This document shows, in pieces, positions 8,348-17,697 of a stretch of 64,000 nucleotides of DNA. Source of the stretch: Pseudomonas sp. GOM7 (lineage in GTDB: Bacteria > Pseudomonadota > Gammaproteobacteria > Pseudomonadales > Pseudomonadaceae). Location of the stretch: the NCBI RefSeq assembly GCF_026723825.1, contig NZ_CP113519.1, positions 1,984,001 through 2,048,000 on the forward strand. The letters are read 5' to 3'. Below the pieces are notes generated by a model. It was not told the origin of the DNA, did no database searches, and worked only from the letters and a program-made list of their open reading frames with translations. Position 1 is the first letter of the stretch, and each line of letters opens with the position of its first letter. Made by a program: the position numbers and the translations under genes.

Positions 8348-9292
8348 ATGCGCGCGATCCCTCTTTACCTGCTCAGTGGCCTGTTGGCTCTGCCGGTGCA
8401 GGCTTCCGAGGTACAAGACTGGCTCAAGCGCCTCACCGAGGTGGAGCAGCAAAGCTTTCAAGGCACTTTCGTCTATGAACGCAATGGTAGCTTCTCCACC
8501 CATCGGGTCTGGCATCGGGCAGAGCCTGGGGGCTCGGTTCGCGAGCATCTGGTGCAGCTCGATGGGCCGGTGCAGGAAGTTTACAAGGTCGATGGTCAGA
8601 TCCAGTGCATGAGTGGTGGCCTGGCTGATCAGGTCAGTGATGGCCAGGCCTGGCCGGCGCGTGATCTGCAGGCGACGTCACTCGGTGAGTGGTATGACAT
8701 GCGCGTGGTAGGTGACTCGCGCGTGGCCGGGCGCAAGGCCGTGGTCTTGCTGTTGACGCCAAAGGATCAGTACCGCTATGGCTTCGAGCTGCATCTGGAT
8801 CGTGAAACGGGCCTGCCACTGAAGTCCTTGCTGCTCAGCGAGAAGGGGCAGTTGCTCGAACGTTTCCAGTTCACCGAACTGAGTACCGCCGCGCCCAGCG
8901 ATGCCGCGCTGGCAGCCAGCGCCGACTGTCAGGCCGTGCGCCTCAAGACGGCAGATGCAATGGCCAGTGATGTTTGGCGTGCGGACTGGTTGCCGCCAGG
9001 TTTTGCCCTTACCTCGGCGCAGTTGCGCCACAGCGAGTTCTCCGATGCGCCAGTCGCTTACCTGATGTATGGCGATGGTCTGGCGCGCTTTTCCGTTTTC
9101 CTCGAGCCTCTGCAGGGCGCGGCTGCCGACGACGTTCGTAGCCAGCTCGGGCCAACCGTTGCCGTGTCGCGGCGCATGACCACCAACGAGGGTGATGTCA
9201 TGGTCACCGTGGTTGGAGAGATTCCGTTGGGCACTGCCGAGCGCATTGCCCTGTCGATGCGTACTGGAGCGGGCGAACAGGCTGCGCGATGA
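8348..9292 (+). CDS. mucB: MucB/RseB, periplasmic negative regulator of AlgU
   Basis: MucB binds the periplasmic part of MucA and protects it from AlgW cleavage; it is thought to sense lipid or lipopolysaccharide signals. The 314-residue protein has a signal peptide (MRAIPLYLLSGLLALPVQA), an N-terminal LolA-like domain beginning SEVQDWLKRLTEVEQQSFQG with FVYERNGSFSTHRVWH, and a C-terminal domain beginning near DVWRADWLPPGFALTS, the standard RseB layout. It lies 15 bases after mucA, and its stop codon overlaps the mucC start (ATGA), so the genes are co-translated. Confidence 0.95.
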   Translation: MRAIPLYLLSGLLALPVQASEVQDWLKRLTEVEQQSFQGTFVYERNGSFSTHRVWHRAEPGGSVREHLVQLDGPVQEVYKVDGQIQCMSGGLADQVSDGQAWPARDLQATSLGEWYDMRVVGDSRVAGRKAVVLLLTPKDQYRYGFELHLDRETGLPLKSLLLSEKGQLLERFQFTELSTAAPSDAALAASADCQAVRLKTADAMASDVWRADWLPPGFALTSAQLRHSEFSDAPVAYLMYGDGLARFSVFLEPLQGAAADDVRSQLGPTVAVSRRMTTNEGDVMVTVVGEIPLGTAERIALSMRTGAGEQAAR

Positions 9293-9735
9293 TCGAAGAG
9301 CAGGGGCGTGTGGTAGCGGTCGAGCCGGGCGTGGTCTGGGTTGAAACGCTGCGCAAGAGCACCTGCTCGGCTTGTTCGGCCAACGTAGCTTGCGGTCAGG
9401 GCTTGATGGAGCGCCTGGGCGTCGGTCGTCAGCGCGGTTACGTGCGCGCATTGTCTTCCCTCAATCTGGCCGTAGGCGACGCGGTAGTCATCGGCGTGCG
9501 CGAAGAGCTGCTGGTGCGCAGTTCACTGTTGGTCTATCTGTTGCCCCTGCTGGGGCTTTTGGCTGCTGCCGTGGCGGCCGAGCACCTTGGCTTCACCGAG
9601 CCCTGGGTGATCTTCTCTGGCCTTTGCGGCCTTTTCCTTTCCTGGCTGCTGGTGCGCTGGCGTGCGTGCCGCGTGGCCGATGATCCGCTTTTGCAACCTG
9701 TTGTACTACGCGCGTCGCTGGCCGCAGGTCCGTGA
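9289..9735 (+). CDS. mucC: MucC/RseC family membrane protein
   Basis: MucC belongs to the RseC/SoxR-reducing-system family. The 148-residue protein has an N-terminal segment with cysteines at 26, 29 and 35 (STCSACSANVACGQG) and two adjacent membrane helices (about 82-102 and 107-125). RseC proteins can take part in SoxR reduction together with Rsx/Rnf; in the muc operon the role is described as a minor modulator of AlgU. The start overlaps the mucB stop. The last 50 residues are basic and cytoplasmic. Confidence 0.9.
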   Translation: MIEEQGRVVAVEPGVVWVETLRKSTCSACSANVACGQGLMERLGVGRQRGYVRALSSLNLAVGDAVVIGVREELLVRSSLLVYLLPLLGLLAAAVAAEHLGFTEPWVIFSGLCGLFLSWLLVRWRACRVADDPLLQPVVLRASLAAGP

Positions 9736-9776
9736 TTCCTCGCGCGTATTTTCTTCTGCAGCTGGAGTCGTAGCCA

Positions 9777-11192
9777 ATGAGAAATATCAAGTCCGTTGTG
9801 CCGTTGCTAATGGCCGCCTTGCTCTGGGGGCAGAGCCTGGTGGCGAATGCCGATCTGCCTGACTTCACGCCCCTGGTGGAGGAGGCCTCGCCGGCGGTGG
9901 TGAACATCAGTACGCGACAGAAGGTGCCCGAGCGCGCCATGGCAGGGCAGCCTGGCCTGCCCGATCTGGAAGGCCTGCCGCCGATGTTCCGTGAGTTCTT
10001 CGAGCGCAGCATTCCGCAGGCGCCACGCCGCCCGGAACGTCAGCGCGAAGCGCAGTCGCTGGGCTCGGGCTTCATCATCTCGCCCGATGGCTACATCATG
10101 ACCAACAACCATGTGGTCGCCGATGCCGACGAGATCATCGTGCGTCTGTCCGACCGCAGCGAACTGGAAGCCAAGCTGGTGGGGGCCGATCCGCGCAGCG
10201 ACGTGGCCCTGCTCAAGGTCGACGGCAAGAACCTGCCGACCGTACGCCTGGGCAAGTCGGAGGATCTCAAGGTCGGCGAGTGGGTGCTGGCCATCGGTTC
10301 GCCGTTCGGCTTCGATCACTCGGTGACTGCCGGTATCGTCAGTGCCAAGGGGCGCAGTCTGCCGAGCGACAGCTACGTGCCATTCATCCAGACCGACGTG
10401 GCGATCAACCCGGGTAACTCCGGTGGCCCGCTGTTCAATCTCGAGGGGGAAGTGGTCGGTATCAACTCGCAGATCTTCACTCGTTCCGGCGGTTTCATGG
10501 GTCTGTCCTTCGCCATTCCCATCGATGTGGCCATGCAGGTTGCCGATCAGCTCAAGGCTGGCGGCAAGGTGACCCGTGGCTGGCTGGGTGTGGTGATTCA
10601 GGAAGTGAACAAGGATCTGGCCGAATCCTTCGGCCTGGACAAGCCGGCCGGTGCCCTGGTCGCGCAGGTGATGGAAGGCGGCCCGGCTGACAAGGGTGGC
10701 CTGCAGGTAGGTGACGTGATTCTGGCGCTCAATGGTGAGCCGATCATCATGTCGGCCGATCTGCCGCATCTGGTAGGCGGTCTCAAGCCGGGCGAGAAGG
10801 CCGTGCTCGACGTGGTGCGTGACGGTTCGCGCAAGAAGCTCGACGTCACCATCGGCACGCTGCCGGAAGAGGGGCAGGAGCTGACTGCCAGTGGTGAGGC
10901 GGTCGAGCGCAGCAACAACCGCCTGGGCGTCACCGTGGTCGAACTCACGGCCGAGCAGAAGAAGGGGCTGGATCTCAAGGGTGGCGTAGTGGTCAAGGAA
11001 GTGCTCGACGGCCCGGCCGCAATGATCGGTCTGCGTCCGGGGGATGTGATCACCCACCTAAACAATCAGGCCATCGACTCCACCAGCACCTTCAACAAGG
11101 TGGCTCAGGATCTGCCGAAGAACCGTTCGGTATCGATGCGCGTGTTGCGCCAGGGCCGTGCCAGCTTCATCACCTTCAAGCTGGCCGAGTAA
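9777..11192 (+). CDS. mucD: Periplasmic serine endoprotease MucD (DegP-like)
   Basis: MucD is a DegP/HtrA protease that removes misfolded envelope proteins and so dampens AlgU activation. The 471-residue protein has a signal peptide (cleavage near ANA-D), a trypsin-like domain with catalytic His112 (TNNHVV), Asp142 (SDVALLK) and Ser215 (GNSGGP), and two PDZ domains (about 260-350 and 370-465; VMEGGPADKGGLQVGDVILALNG and VLDGPAAMIGLRPGDVI). It is the last gene of the algU operon. A hairpin terminator and a short palindromic element follow. Confidence 0.95.
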   Translation: MRNIKSVVPLLMAALLWGQSLVANADLPDFTPLVEEASPAVVNISTRQKVPERAMAGQPGLPDLEGLPPMFREFFERSIPQAPRRPERQREAQSLGSGFIISPDGYIMTNNHVVADADEIIVRLSDRSELEAKLVGADPRSDVALLKVDGKNLPTVRLGKSEDLKVGEWVLAIGSPFGFDHSVTAGIVSAKGRSLPSDSYVPFIQTDVAINPGNSGGPLFNLEGEVVGINSQIFTRSGGFMGLSFAIPIDVAMQVADQLKAGGKVTRGWLGVVIQEVNKDLAESFGLDKPAGALVAQVMEGGPADKGGLQVGDVILALNGEPIIMSADLPHLVGGLKPGEKAVLDVVRDGSRKKLDVTIGTLPEEGQELTASGEAVERSNNRLGVTVVELTAEQKKGLDLKGGVVVKEVLDGPAAMIGLRPGDVITHLNNQAIDSTSTFNKVAQDLPKNRSVSMRVLRQGRASFITFKLAE

Positions 11193-11200
11193 GCCTGCAC

Positions 11201-11244
11201 GCTGTTGTCGTTTCGCGCGTGGCTTGCGTCGAAACGGCAACAGC
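11201..11244. repeat. Short palindromic element GCTGTTG(C/T)CGTTTC, copy 1
   Basis: GCTGTTGTCGTTTCG (11201-11215) is matched, with one mismatch, by CGAAACGGCAACAGC (11230-11244). The same element, with its own loop, occurs at 34525-34576. Both copies lie in intergenic space. Confidence 0.65.
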
Positions 11245-11251
11245 CCCCAGC

Positions 11252-11276
11252 AAGGGCGCTTTCGAGCGCCCTTTGC
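11252..11276 (+). terminator. Intrinsic terminator after mucD
   Basis: A 9-bp perfect stem AAGGGCGCT / AGCGCCCTT with a TTCG tetraloop lies 60 bases after the mucD stop and before the lepA promoter region. The trailing T run is short. Confidence 0.75.
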
Positions 11277-11384
11277 ATGTCTGCCGGGCGGTGCGCCAAG
11301 CGTGACGCAGGCGTGAGGGATCGGGTACAATCCGCGGCTATTTTCGGCAAGCGTATTGCCTGTGCCCTCTTCGAGTGTTGATCT

Positions 11385-13184
11385 GTGAGTGACCTGAGTC
11401 ATATCCGTAACTTTTCCATCATTGCCCACATCGACCACGGCAAGTCGACCCTGGCGGATCGTTTCATCCAGATCTGCGGCGGCCTGTCCGAGCGGGAAAT
11501 GGAGGCCCAGGTGCTGGACTCCATGGATCTGGAGCGCGAGCGTGGCATCACCATCAAGGCGCACAGCGTCACCCTGCATTACAAGGCGCAGGACGGTAAG
11601 ACCTACCAGCTGAATTTCATCGACACCCCCGGCCACGTCGACTTCACCTATGAAGTCAGTCGTTCCCTGGCGGCCTGCGAAGGCGCGCTGCTGGTGGTAG
11701 ACGCCGGCCAGGGCGTCGAGGCGCAATCGGTCGCCAACTGCTATACCGCCATCGAGCAGGGCCTGGAGGTCATGCCGGTGCTGAACAAGATGGACCTGCC
11801 CCAGGCCGAGCCGGAGCGGGTCAAGGACGAGATCGAGCACATCATCGGCATCGACGCCACCGACGCCGTGCCCTGCAGCGCCAAGAGCGGCATGGGCGTG
11901 GAGGACGTGCTCGAGCAGCTAGTCAAGGTCATCCCGCCGCCCACCGGCGAGATCGAGGCACCGCTGCAGGCCCTGATCATCGACTCCTGGTTCGACAACT
12001 ACCTGGGGGTGGTGTCGCTGGTGCGCGTGCGCCATGGCCGCATCAAGAAGGGCGACAAGGTGCTGGTCAAGTCCACCGGCAAGGTGCATCAGGTCGACAG
12101 CGTCGGCGTGTTCACCCCCAAGCACACCGCCACCGAAGACCTCAAGGCCGGTGAAGTGGGCTTCATCATCGCCGGCATCAAGGACATTCACGGCGCGCCG
12201 GTGGGCGACACCCTGACCCTGTCCAGCACCCCGGACGTGGACATGCTGCCCGGCTTCAAGCGGGTCAAGCCGCAGGTCTATGCCGGCCTGTTCCCGGTCA
12301 GCTCCGATGACTTCGAGGATTTCCGCGAGGCCCTGCAGAAGCTGACCCTCAACGACGCCGCGCTGCAGTACGAGCCGGAAAGTTCCGACGCCCTGGGCTT
12401 CGGCTTCCGCATCGGCTTCCTCGGCATGCTGCACATGGAGATCATCCAGGAGCGCCTGGAGCGCGAGTACGACCTGGATCTGATCACCACCGCGCCGACC
12501 GTGGTCTTCGAGGTGGAGCTCAAGAGCGGCGAGGTGGTCTATGTCGACAACCCGTCCAAGCTGCCGGATCTGGCCTCGATCGCCGACATGCGCGAGCCGA
12601 TCGTGCGCGCCAATATCCTGGTGCCGCAGGAGCATCTGGGCAACGTCATCACCCTGTGCATCGAGAAGCGCGGTGTGCAGCGCGACATGCAGTTCACCGG
12701 CAATCAGGTACAGGTTTCCTACGATCTGCCGATGAATGAGGTGGTTCTGGACTTCTTCGATCGGCTGAAGTCGGTAAGCCGTGGTTATGCGTCGCTCGAT
12801 TACAGCTTCGACCGTTTCGAGTCGGCTAATCTGATCAAGCTCGATGTGTTGATCAACGGCGAGAAGGTGGATGCCCTGGCACTGATCGTGCATCGCGACA
12901 AGGCGCACTACAAAGGCCGCGCCCTGACCGAGAAGATGAAGGAACTGATTCCCCGGCAGATGTTCGATGTCGCCATCCAGGCGGCCATCGGCGGCCAGAT
13001 CGTGGCCCGTACCACGGTCAAGGCGCTGCGCAAGAACGTATTGGCCAAGTGCTACGGTGGTGACGTCAGCCGTAAGCGCAAGCTGCTGGAGAAGCAGAAG
13101 GCCGGTAAGAAACGTATGAAACAGGTGGGCAGTGTGGAGATTCCGCAGGAAGCCTTCCTTGCCGTACTGAAAGTGGATAGCTAA
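11385..13184 (+). CDS. lepA: Elongation factor 4 (LepA)
   Basis: LepA is a ribosome-binding translational GTPase related to EF-G. The 599-residue protein has the G1 loop [13 protein letters not shown] (near residue 12-24), G2 [13 protein letters not shown]3 [15 protein letters not shown]4 NKMDLP and the LepA-specific C-terminal domain ([13 protein letters not shown], then [25 protein letters not shown]). It starts with GTG 11385, giving [15 protein letters not shown], the usual N-terminus. lepB follows after 6 bases, so the two form an operon, as in E. coli. Confidence 0.97.
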   Translation: MSDLSHIRNFSIIAHIDHGKSTLADRFIQICGGLSEREMEAQVLDSMDLERERGITIKAHSVTLHYKAQDGKTYQLNFIDTPGHVDFTYEVSRSLAACEGALLVVDAGQGVEAQSVANCYTAIEQGLEVMPVLNKMDLPQAEPERVKDEIEHIIGIDATDAVPCSAKSGMGVEDVLEQLVKVIPPPTGEIEAPLQALIIDSWFDNYLGVVSLVRVRHGRIKKGDKVLVKSTGKVHQVDSVGVFTPKHTATEDLKAGEVGFIIAGIKDIHGAPVGDTLTLSSTPDVDMLPGFKRVKPQVYAGLFPVSSDDFEDFREALQKLTLNDAALQYEPESSDALGFGFRIGFLGMLHMEIIQERLEREYDLDLITTAPTVVFEVELKSGEVVYVDNPSKLPDLASIADMREPIVRANILVPQEHLGNVITLCIEKRGVQRDMQFTGNQVQVSYDLPMNEVVLDFFDRLKSVSRGYASLDYSFDRFESANLIKLDVLINGEKVDALALIVHRDKAHYKGRALTEKMKELIPRQMFDVAIQAAIGGQIVARTTVKALRKNVLAKCYGGDVSRKRKLLEKQKAGKKRMKQVGSVEIPQEAFLAVLKVDS

Positions 13185-13190
13185 GGCTCT

Positions 13191-14045
13191 ATGTCGATCA
13201 ATTTCCCGCTTCTGTTGGTTATCGCCGTCGCCGTTTGCGGCTTTCTCGCGCTGATCGATCTGATCCTGCTGGCGCCTCGGCGCCGCTCGGCGATTGCAGC
13301 CTATCAGGGGCGTGTCGACGAGCCCGATGAGCGGGTGCTCGAACGCCTGAGCAAGGAGCCAGTGCTGGTCGAGTACGGCAAGTCCTTCTTCCCGGTGCTG
13401 GCCATCGTCCTGGTGCTGCGCTCGTTTCTGGTCGAACCGTTCCAGATTCCGTCCGGGTCGATGAAGCCGACCCTGGAAGTGGGCGATTTCATCCTGGTCA
13501 ACAAGTTTGCCTACGGCATCCGCCTGCCGGTGCTCGATACCAAGGTGATCGAGGTCGGTGATCCGCAGCGTGGCGATGTCATGGTGTTCCGCTACCCCAG
13601 CGACCCGAGCATCAACTATATCAAGCGCGTGGTGGGCTTGCCGGGTGATCGCATCGAGTACACCCAGGGCAAGCGCCTGCTGATCAACGGTGAGCCGGTG
13701 GCGGAGAAATTGATCGGCGAGGAGCCGGGTAGCCTCGGCAGTGCGACCCTGTATCAGGAGCGCCTGGGTCAAGTGGAGCACGTCATCCGCAAGGAAATGA
13801 CCCGCATGCGCCGCGAGCCAGGTGGCCAGTGGGTGGTGCCGGAGGGACACTATTTCATGATGGGCGACAACCGCGACAACTCCAACGACAGCCGTTTCTG
13901 GCGTGATCGCCATATTCCCAAGGAGCTGTGGGGCATGGTTCCGGACGACCATATCGTCGGCAAGGCCTTCGCCATCTGGATGAGCTGGCCGGAACCCAAG
14001 ACCAGCCATCTGCCCAACTTCTCCCGCGTCGGCCTGATTCATTGA
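13191..14045 (+). CDS. lepB: Signal peptidase I (LepB)
   Basis: LepB cleaves signal peptides of exported proteins at the outer face of the inner membrane. The 284-residue protein has two N-terminal membrane helices (about 5-27 and 66-80), catalytic Ser90 in QIPSGSMKPTL and catalytic Lys145 in YIKRVVGLPGD. Both numbers match the E. coli Ser90/Lys145 pair. The box FMMGDNRDNSNDSRFW is also present. It lies 6 bases after lepA and precedes the DUF4845-rnc-era-recO-pdxJ chain. Confidence 0.97.
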   Translation: MSINFPLLLVIAVAVCGFLALIDLILLAPRRRSAIAAYQGRVDEPDERVLERLSKEPVLVEYGKSFFPVLAIVLVLRSFLVEPFQIPSGSMKPTLEVGDFILVNKFAYGIRLPVLDTKVIEVGDPQRGDVMVFRYPSDPSINYIKRVVGLPGDRIEYTQGKRLLINGEPVAEKLIGEEPGSLGSATLYQERLGQVEHVIRKEMTRMRREPGGQWVVPEGHYFMMGDNRDNSNDSRFWRDRHIPKELWGMVPDDHIVGKAFAIWMSWPEPKTSHLPNFSRVGLIH

Positions 14046-14136
14046 GCACGGGTGCGCTGTGGTGTGCAGCGCGCCAGGCTATAACTAGTGCTGCCGTAAA
14101 GGCTTTCCCATACAACGGAATCATCTGGGGACACAT

Positions 14137-14514
14137 ATGACTTTCGCGCGTTCGCAGCAGGGGCTTTCCATTCTCGGCTGGCTGGTGACTCTGGCCGTCG
14201 TTGCATTCTTCGCCAGCACCGCGTTCAAGGTGCTGCCGCATTACCTGGACTACATGTCCATGGAAAAGATCATCACCTCGGTGGAAACCGACAAGGCGGC
14301 TGACGTGCGTACCGTGGGGGATTTCTACAATCACCTGAGCAAGGGCATGCAGGTCAACAACATCCGCGACCTGAACCTGCGCGACGCCGTGAAGGTGACT
14401 CTGGAGAACAACGAGTTCCGGGTGCACCTGAAGTACGAGAAGCGTGAGCCGCTGATCGAGAACCTCGATCTGGTGGTCAATTTCGATAAAGAATTTCGTG
14501 TACGAATGCCGTGA
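14137..14514 (+). CDS. DUF4845 membrane-anchored protein
   Basis: The 125-residue protein has an N-terminal membrane helix (about residues 9-28, [19 protein letters not shown]) that looks like a pilin-type anchor, then a soluble domain ([20 protein letters not shown] and [26 protein letters not shown]). This matches DUF4845, a family found in this position between lepB and rnc in Pseudomonas. Its function is unknown. The ATG at 14137 follows CTGGGGA. The stop overlaps the GTG start of rnc by 4 bases, so translation is coupled. Confidence 0.85.
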   Translation: MTFARSQQGLSILGWLVTLAVVAFFASTAFKVLPHYLDYMSMEKIITSVETDKAADVRTVGDFYNHLSKGMQVNNIRDLNLRDAVKVTLENNEFRVHLKYEKREPLIENLDLVVNFDKEFRVRMP

Positions 14515-15200
14515 GTCCTGATCTTTCCCGTCTCGAGCGCAAGCTCGGTTACAGCTTCAAGAACCAGGATCTTATGCTCCTGGCCCTGACCCATCGCAGC
14601 TTCGCCGGCCGCAACAACGAGCGGCTGGAATTTCTCGGTGATGCCATCCTCAACTTCGTCGCTGGCGAGGCGCTGTTCGAGCGCTTCGCCCAGGCCCGCG
14701 AAGGTCAGCTTTCGCGGCTGCGGGCGCGCTTGGTCAAGGGTGAGACCCTGGCCGTGCTGGCCCGTGGCTTCGAGCTGGGCGACTACCTACGGTTGGGTTC
14801 CGGCGAGCTGAAAAGCGGCGGCTTCCGCCGTGAGTCGATCCTCGCCGATGCCCTCGAGGCACTGATCGGCGCCATCTACCTGGACGCCGGTATGGACGCG
14901 GCGCGCGAGCGCGTGCTGGCCTGGCTGAGCAGCGAGCTCGATGGCCTGACCCTGGTGGACACCAACAAGGATCCCAAGACGCGCCTGCAGGAGTTCCTGC
15001 AGTCGCGCGCCTGCGAGCTGCCTCGTTACGAGGTGGTGGATATTCAGGGCGAGCCGCACTGCCGCACCTTCATGGTCGAGTGTCAGGTATCGCTGCTCAA
15101 TGAAAAGACCCTGGGCCAGGGCGGCAGCCGGCGTATCGCCGAGCAGGTCGCTGCGGCCGCGGCGCTGATCGCTCTCGGGGTGGAGAATGGCAATGACTGA
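14511..15200 (+). CDS. rnc: Ribonuclease III
   Basis: RNase III cuts double-stranded RNA, processing rRNA precursors and regulating mRNAs. The 229-residue protein starts with GTG ([16 protein letters not shown]) and has the catalytic signature [11 protein letters not shown] near residue 38, a second acidic motif [15 protein letters not shown], and a C-terminal double-stranded-RNA-binding domain ([13 protein letters not shown] to [18 protein letters not shown]). The 4-base overlap with DUF4845 and the 14-base overlap with era show tight coupling; rnc-era-recO is a widely conserved operon. Confidence 0.97.
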   Translation: MSPDLSRLERKLGYSFKNQDLMLLALTHRSFAGRNNERLEFLGDAILNFVAGEALFERFAQAREGQLSRLRARLVKGETLAVLARGFELGDYLRLGSGELKSGGFRRESILADALEALIGAIYLDAGMDAARERVLAWLSSELDGLTLVDTNKDPKTRLQEFLQSRACELPRYEVVDIQGEPHCRTFMVECQVSLLNEKTLGQGGSRRIAEQVAAAAALIALGVENGND

Positions 15201-16092
15201 TGCACCTGTGACCCGCTGCGGCTACGTCGCCATCGTCGGCCGGCCCAACGTGGGCAAGTCGACGCTGCTCAACCACATCCTCGGGCAAAAGCTGGCGATC
15301 ACCTCGCGCAAGCCGCAGACCACCCGTCACAACATGCTCGGGATCAAGACCGAGGGGGATGTTCAAGCCGTCTACGTCGACACCCCCGGTTTGCACAAGA
15401 ACAACGACAAGGCGCTCAACCGCTACATGAACCGCAGCGCGTCCACCGCGTTGAAGGACGTCGACGTGGTGGTGTTCGTGGTCGACCGCATGCGCTGGAC
15501 CGACGAGGATCAACTGGTGCTGGAGAAGGTGCAGCACGTCAAATGCCCGATCCTCCTGGCAGTGAACAAGGCTGATCGCCTGGAAGACAAGAGCGAGCTG
15601 CTGCCGCACCTGAACTGGCTGGCCGAGCAACTGCCGCAGGCCGAGATCGTGCCGATCTCCGCGCTGCAGGGGCAGAACCTCGACACCCTGGAGAAGCTGG
15701 TGGGCGAGCGCCTGCCGGAGTCCGAGCATTTCTATCCGGAAGACCAGATCACCGACCGCTCCAGCCGCTTCCTGGCGGCCGAGCTGATCCGCGAGAAGAT
15801 CATGCGCCAGCTCGGTGCCGAGCTGCCGTACCAGATCACCGTGGAGATCGAGGAGTTCAAGCAGGACGGCCCGATCCTGCATATCCACGGGCTGATTCTG
15901 GTGGAGCGCGACGGGCAGAAGAAAATCATCATCGGCGACAAGGGCGAGCGCATCAAACGTATCGGCCAGGAAGCACGCAAGGACATGGAGACCCTGTTCG
16001 ACTCCAAGGTGATGCTCAACCTCTGGGTCAAGGTCAAGGGCGGCTGGTCCGACGACGAACGCGCCCTACGTTCGCTGGGTTACCTGGATTGA
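15187..16092 (+). CDS. era: GTPase Era
   Basis: Era binds the 3' end of 16S rRNA and is needed for 30S assembly. The 301-residue protein has the G1 loop [13 protein letters not shown], the G2/G3 region [18 protein letters not shown], the G4 motif NKAD, and a C-terminal KH domain ([21 protein letters not shown]). ATG 15187 overlaps rnc by 14 bases; a second ATG at 15193 is possible. Immediately after the stop lies a dispersed repeat that reaches into the start of recO. Confidence 0.97.
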   Translation: MAMTDAPVTRCGYVAIVGRPNVGKSTLLNHILGQKLAITSRKPQTTRHNMLGIKTEGDVQAVYVDTPGLHKNNDKALNRYMNRSASTALKDVDVVVFVVDRMRWTDEDQLVLEKVQHVKCPILLAVNKADRLEDKSELLPHLNWLAEQLPQAEIVPISALQGQNLDTLEKLVGERLPESEHFYPEDQITDRSSRFLAAELIREKIMRQLGAELPYQITVEIEEFKQDGPILHIHGLILVERDGQKKIIIGDKGERIKRIGQEARKDMETLFDSKVMLNLWVKVKGGWSDDERALRSLGYLD

Positions 16093-16160
16093 GCCGCAAG
16101 CTGCAGGCCACAAGCTGCAAGCCCGCTCTTGCTTGAGGCTTGCAACGTGCAGCTTGCCGC
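16093..16160. repeat. REP-like element of the CAAGCT/GCTTGC family, copy 2, overlapping the recO start
   Basis: CCGCAAGCTGCAGGCC and CACAAGCTGCAAGCC are followed by GCTTGAGGCTTGCAAC and GTGCAGCTTGCCGC, giving an inverted arrangement. The GTG start of recO (16147) lies inside the right half, so the repeat provides both the leader and the first codons. Confidence 0.65.
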
Positions 16161-16836
16161 TTATGTCTTGCATAGCCGCCCCTACAAGGAAAGCAGCGCC
16201 CTGGTGGACTTCTTCACCGCTCAGGGGCGGGTACGGGCGGTACTGCGTGCCGCGCGCGGCAAGGTGGGCAGCATCGCCCGGCCATTCGCGCCGCTGGAAC
16301 TGGAGCTGCGCGGGCGTGGCGAGCTGAAGACCGTTGGCCGTCTGGAAAGCACCGGCATCCCGTTGCTGCTGAGCGGCGAGGCGCTGTTTTCCGGCCTCTA
16401 CCTCAATGAGCTGCTGATCCGCCTGCTGCCGGCCGAAGATCCGCACCCTGTGATGCTCGAACATTACGCCCTGACCCTGCAGGCGCTGGCCGCCGGGCGG
16501 CCGCTGGAGCCCTTGCTGCGTGCGTTTGAATGGCGCTTGCTGGATGACTTGGGCTATGGTTTCGCCCTGGATCGCGACCAGCACGATCAGCCCATCGATC
16601 CCGCCGGCCTGTATCGCTGGCAGCAGGATCTCGGCCTGGTGCCGGTGTTGCAATTGCAGCCTGGAGTATTCCAAGGGCGCGAGCTGCTGGCCATGGCCGA
16701 GGCCGACTGGCAGACGCCAGGCGCCCTGGCCGCCGCCAAGCGCCTGATGCGCCAGGCGCTGGCCCCCCATCTTGGTGGCAGACCGCTGGTCAGCCGCGAA
16801 CTTTTCATGACGCTCAAGGAGCCCAAGCGTGACTGA
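16147..16836 (+). CDS. recO: DNA repair protein RecO
   Basis: RecO works with RecF and RecR to load RecA on gapped DNA. The 229-residue protein begins [21 protein letters not shown], the N-terminal OB fold, followed by [22 protein letters not shown] and a helical C-terminal domain ([33 protein letters not shown]). Pseudomonas RecO proteins lack the zinc-binding cysteines of some Gram-positive forms, and none are seen here. GTG 16147 is chosen over the TTG at 16129 because the residues between them come from the repeat. No clear Shine-Dalgarno precedes it. The 3' end overlaps pdxJ by 8 bases. Confidence 0.93.
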   Translation: MQLAAYVLHSRPYKESSALVDFFTAQGRVRAVLRAARGKVGSIARPFAPLELELRGRGELKTVGRLESTGIPLLLSGEALFSGLYLNELLIRLLPAEDPHPVMLEHYALTLQALAAGRPLEPLLRAFEWRLLDDLGYGFALDRDQHDQPIDPAGLYRWQQDLGLVPVLQLQPGVFQGRELLAMAEADWQTPGALAAAKRLMRQALAPHLGGRPLVSRELFMTLKEPKRD

Positions 16837-17575
16837 GGCCAATCGTATTCTGCTAGGTGTCAACATCGATCACGTTGCCACCTTGCGCCAGGCGCGTGGC
16901 ACGCGCTACCCCGATCCGGTCAAGGCTGCGCTGGACGCCGAAGAGGCGGGGGCCGACGGCATCACCGTGCACCTGCGCGAAGACCGCCGGCACATTCAGG
17001 ATCGCGACGTGCGGGTGCTGGCCGACGTGTTGCAGACGCGAATGAACTTCGAGATGGGCGTCACCGATTTCATGCTCGGTTTCGCCGAGCAGATTCGCCC
17101 GGCACATGTCTGCCTGGTGCCGGAAACCCGCCAGGAGCTGACCACCGAAGGCGGCCTGGACGTGGCCGGGCAGGAGGCGCGCATCGCCGCCGCCGTGGAG
17201 CGCCTGTCGCTGGCGGGGTGCGAGGTGTCGCTGTTCATCGACGCCGAGGAACGGCAGATCGAGGCGGCCATGCGCGTCGGCGCGCCGGCCATCGAGCTGC
17301 ACACCGGGCGCTACGCCGATGCCCACACGGCAGAGGAGGCGGCCCAGGAGCTGGCGCGCATCCGCGATGGCGTCATCTGCGGCTTGAACCATGGCCTGAT
17401 CGTCAACGCCGGCCATGGCCTGCACTATCACAATGTCGAGGCTGTGGCGGCGATCATGGGCATCAATGAGCTGAACATCGGCCACGCGCTGGTCTCCCAT
17501 GCCCTGTTCGTCGGCTTCAAGCAGGCGGTGGCGGAGATGAAAGCGCTGATCGTCGCGGCGGCCAATCGCGGCTGA
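16829..17575 (+). CDS. pdxJ: Pyridoxine 5'-phosphate synthase
   Basis: PdxJ condenses 1-deoxy-D-xylulose 5-phosphate with the aminoacetone-phosphate product of PdxA to give pyridoxine 5'-phosphate. The 248-residue TIM-barrel protein contains the family motifs [15 protein letters not shown] near the N-terminus, [27 protein letters not shown] and [18 protein letters not shown]. It overlaps recO by 8 bases and ends the lepA-to-pdxJ chain. A palindromic repeat separates it from the convergent LysR gene. Confidence 0.97.
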   Translation: MTEANRILLGVNIDHVATLRQARGTRYPDPVKAALDAEEAGADGITVHLREDRRHIQDRDVRVLADVLQTRMNFEMGVTDFMLGFAEQIRPAHVCLVPETRQELTTEGGLDVAGQEARIAAAVERLSLAGCEVSLFIDAEERQIEAAMRVGAPAIELHTGRYADAHTAEEAAQELARIRDGVICGLNHGLIVNAGHGLHYHNVEAVAAIMGINELNIGHALVSHALFVGFKQAVAEMKALIVAAANRG

Positions 17576-17632
17576 ACGCAGGAAGGGGAGGGGCGTTATG
17601 CCGTCGCTCGGTGCCCTGTCGGGCGGCCTCTC

Positions 17633-17697
17633 GTAGGGTGCGCCGTGCGCACCGGGCAGATTCCGCGGTATTTACCGGCGCGCACAGGGCACCCTAC
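17633..17697. repeat. Palindromic repeat between convergent pdxJ and LysR genes
   Basis: GTAGGGTGCGCCGTGCGCA (from 17633) is mirrored imperfectly by GCGCACAGGGCACCCTAC ending at 17697, directly before the LysR stop. This is a GTAGGGTGCG-type dispersed Pseudomonas palindrome; it may also end transcription from both sides. Confidence 0.6.

Noticed and set aside
11919..14042. Leftward open frame of 707 codons opposite lepA/lepB
   Set aside because: Antisense shadow; no recognisable motif.
16129..16146. TTG start for recO
   Set aside because: The extra six residues come from the dispersed repeat; the family N-terminus fits GTG 16147.
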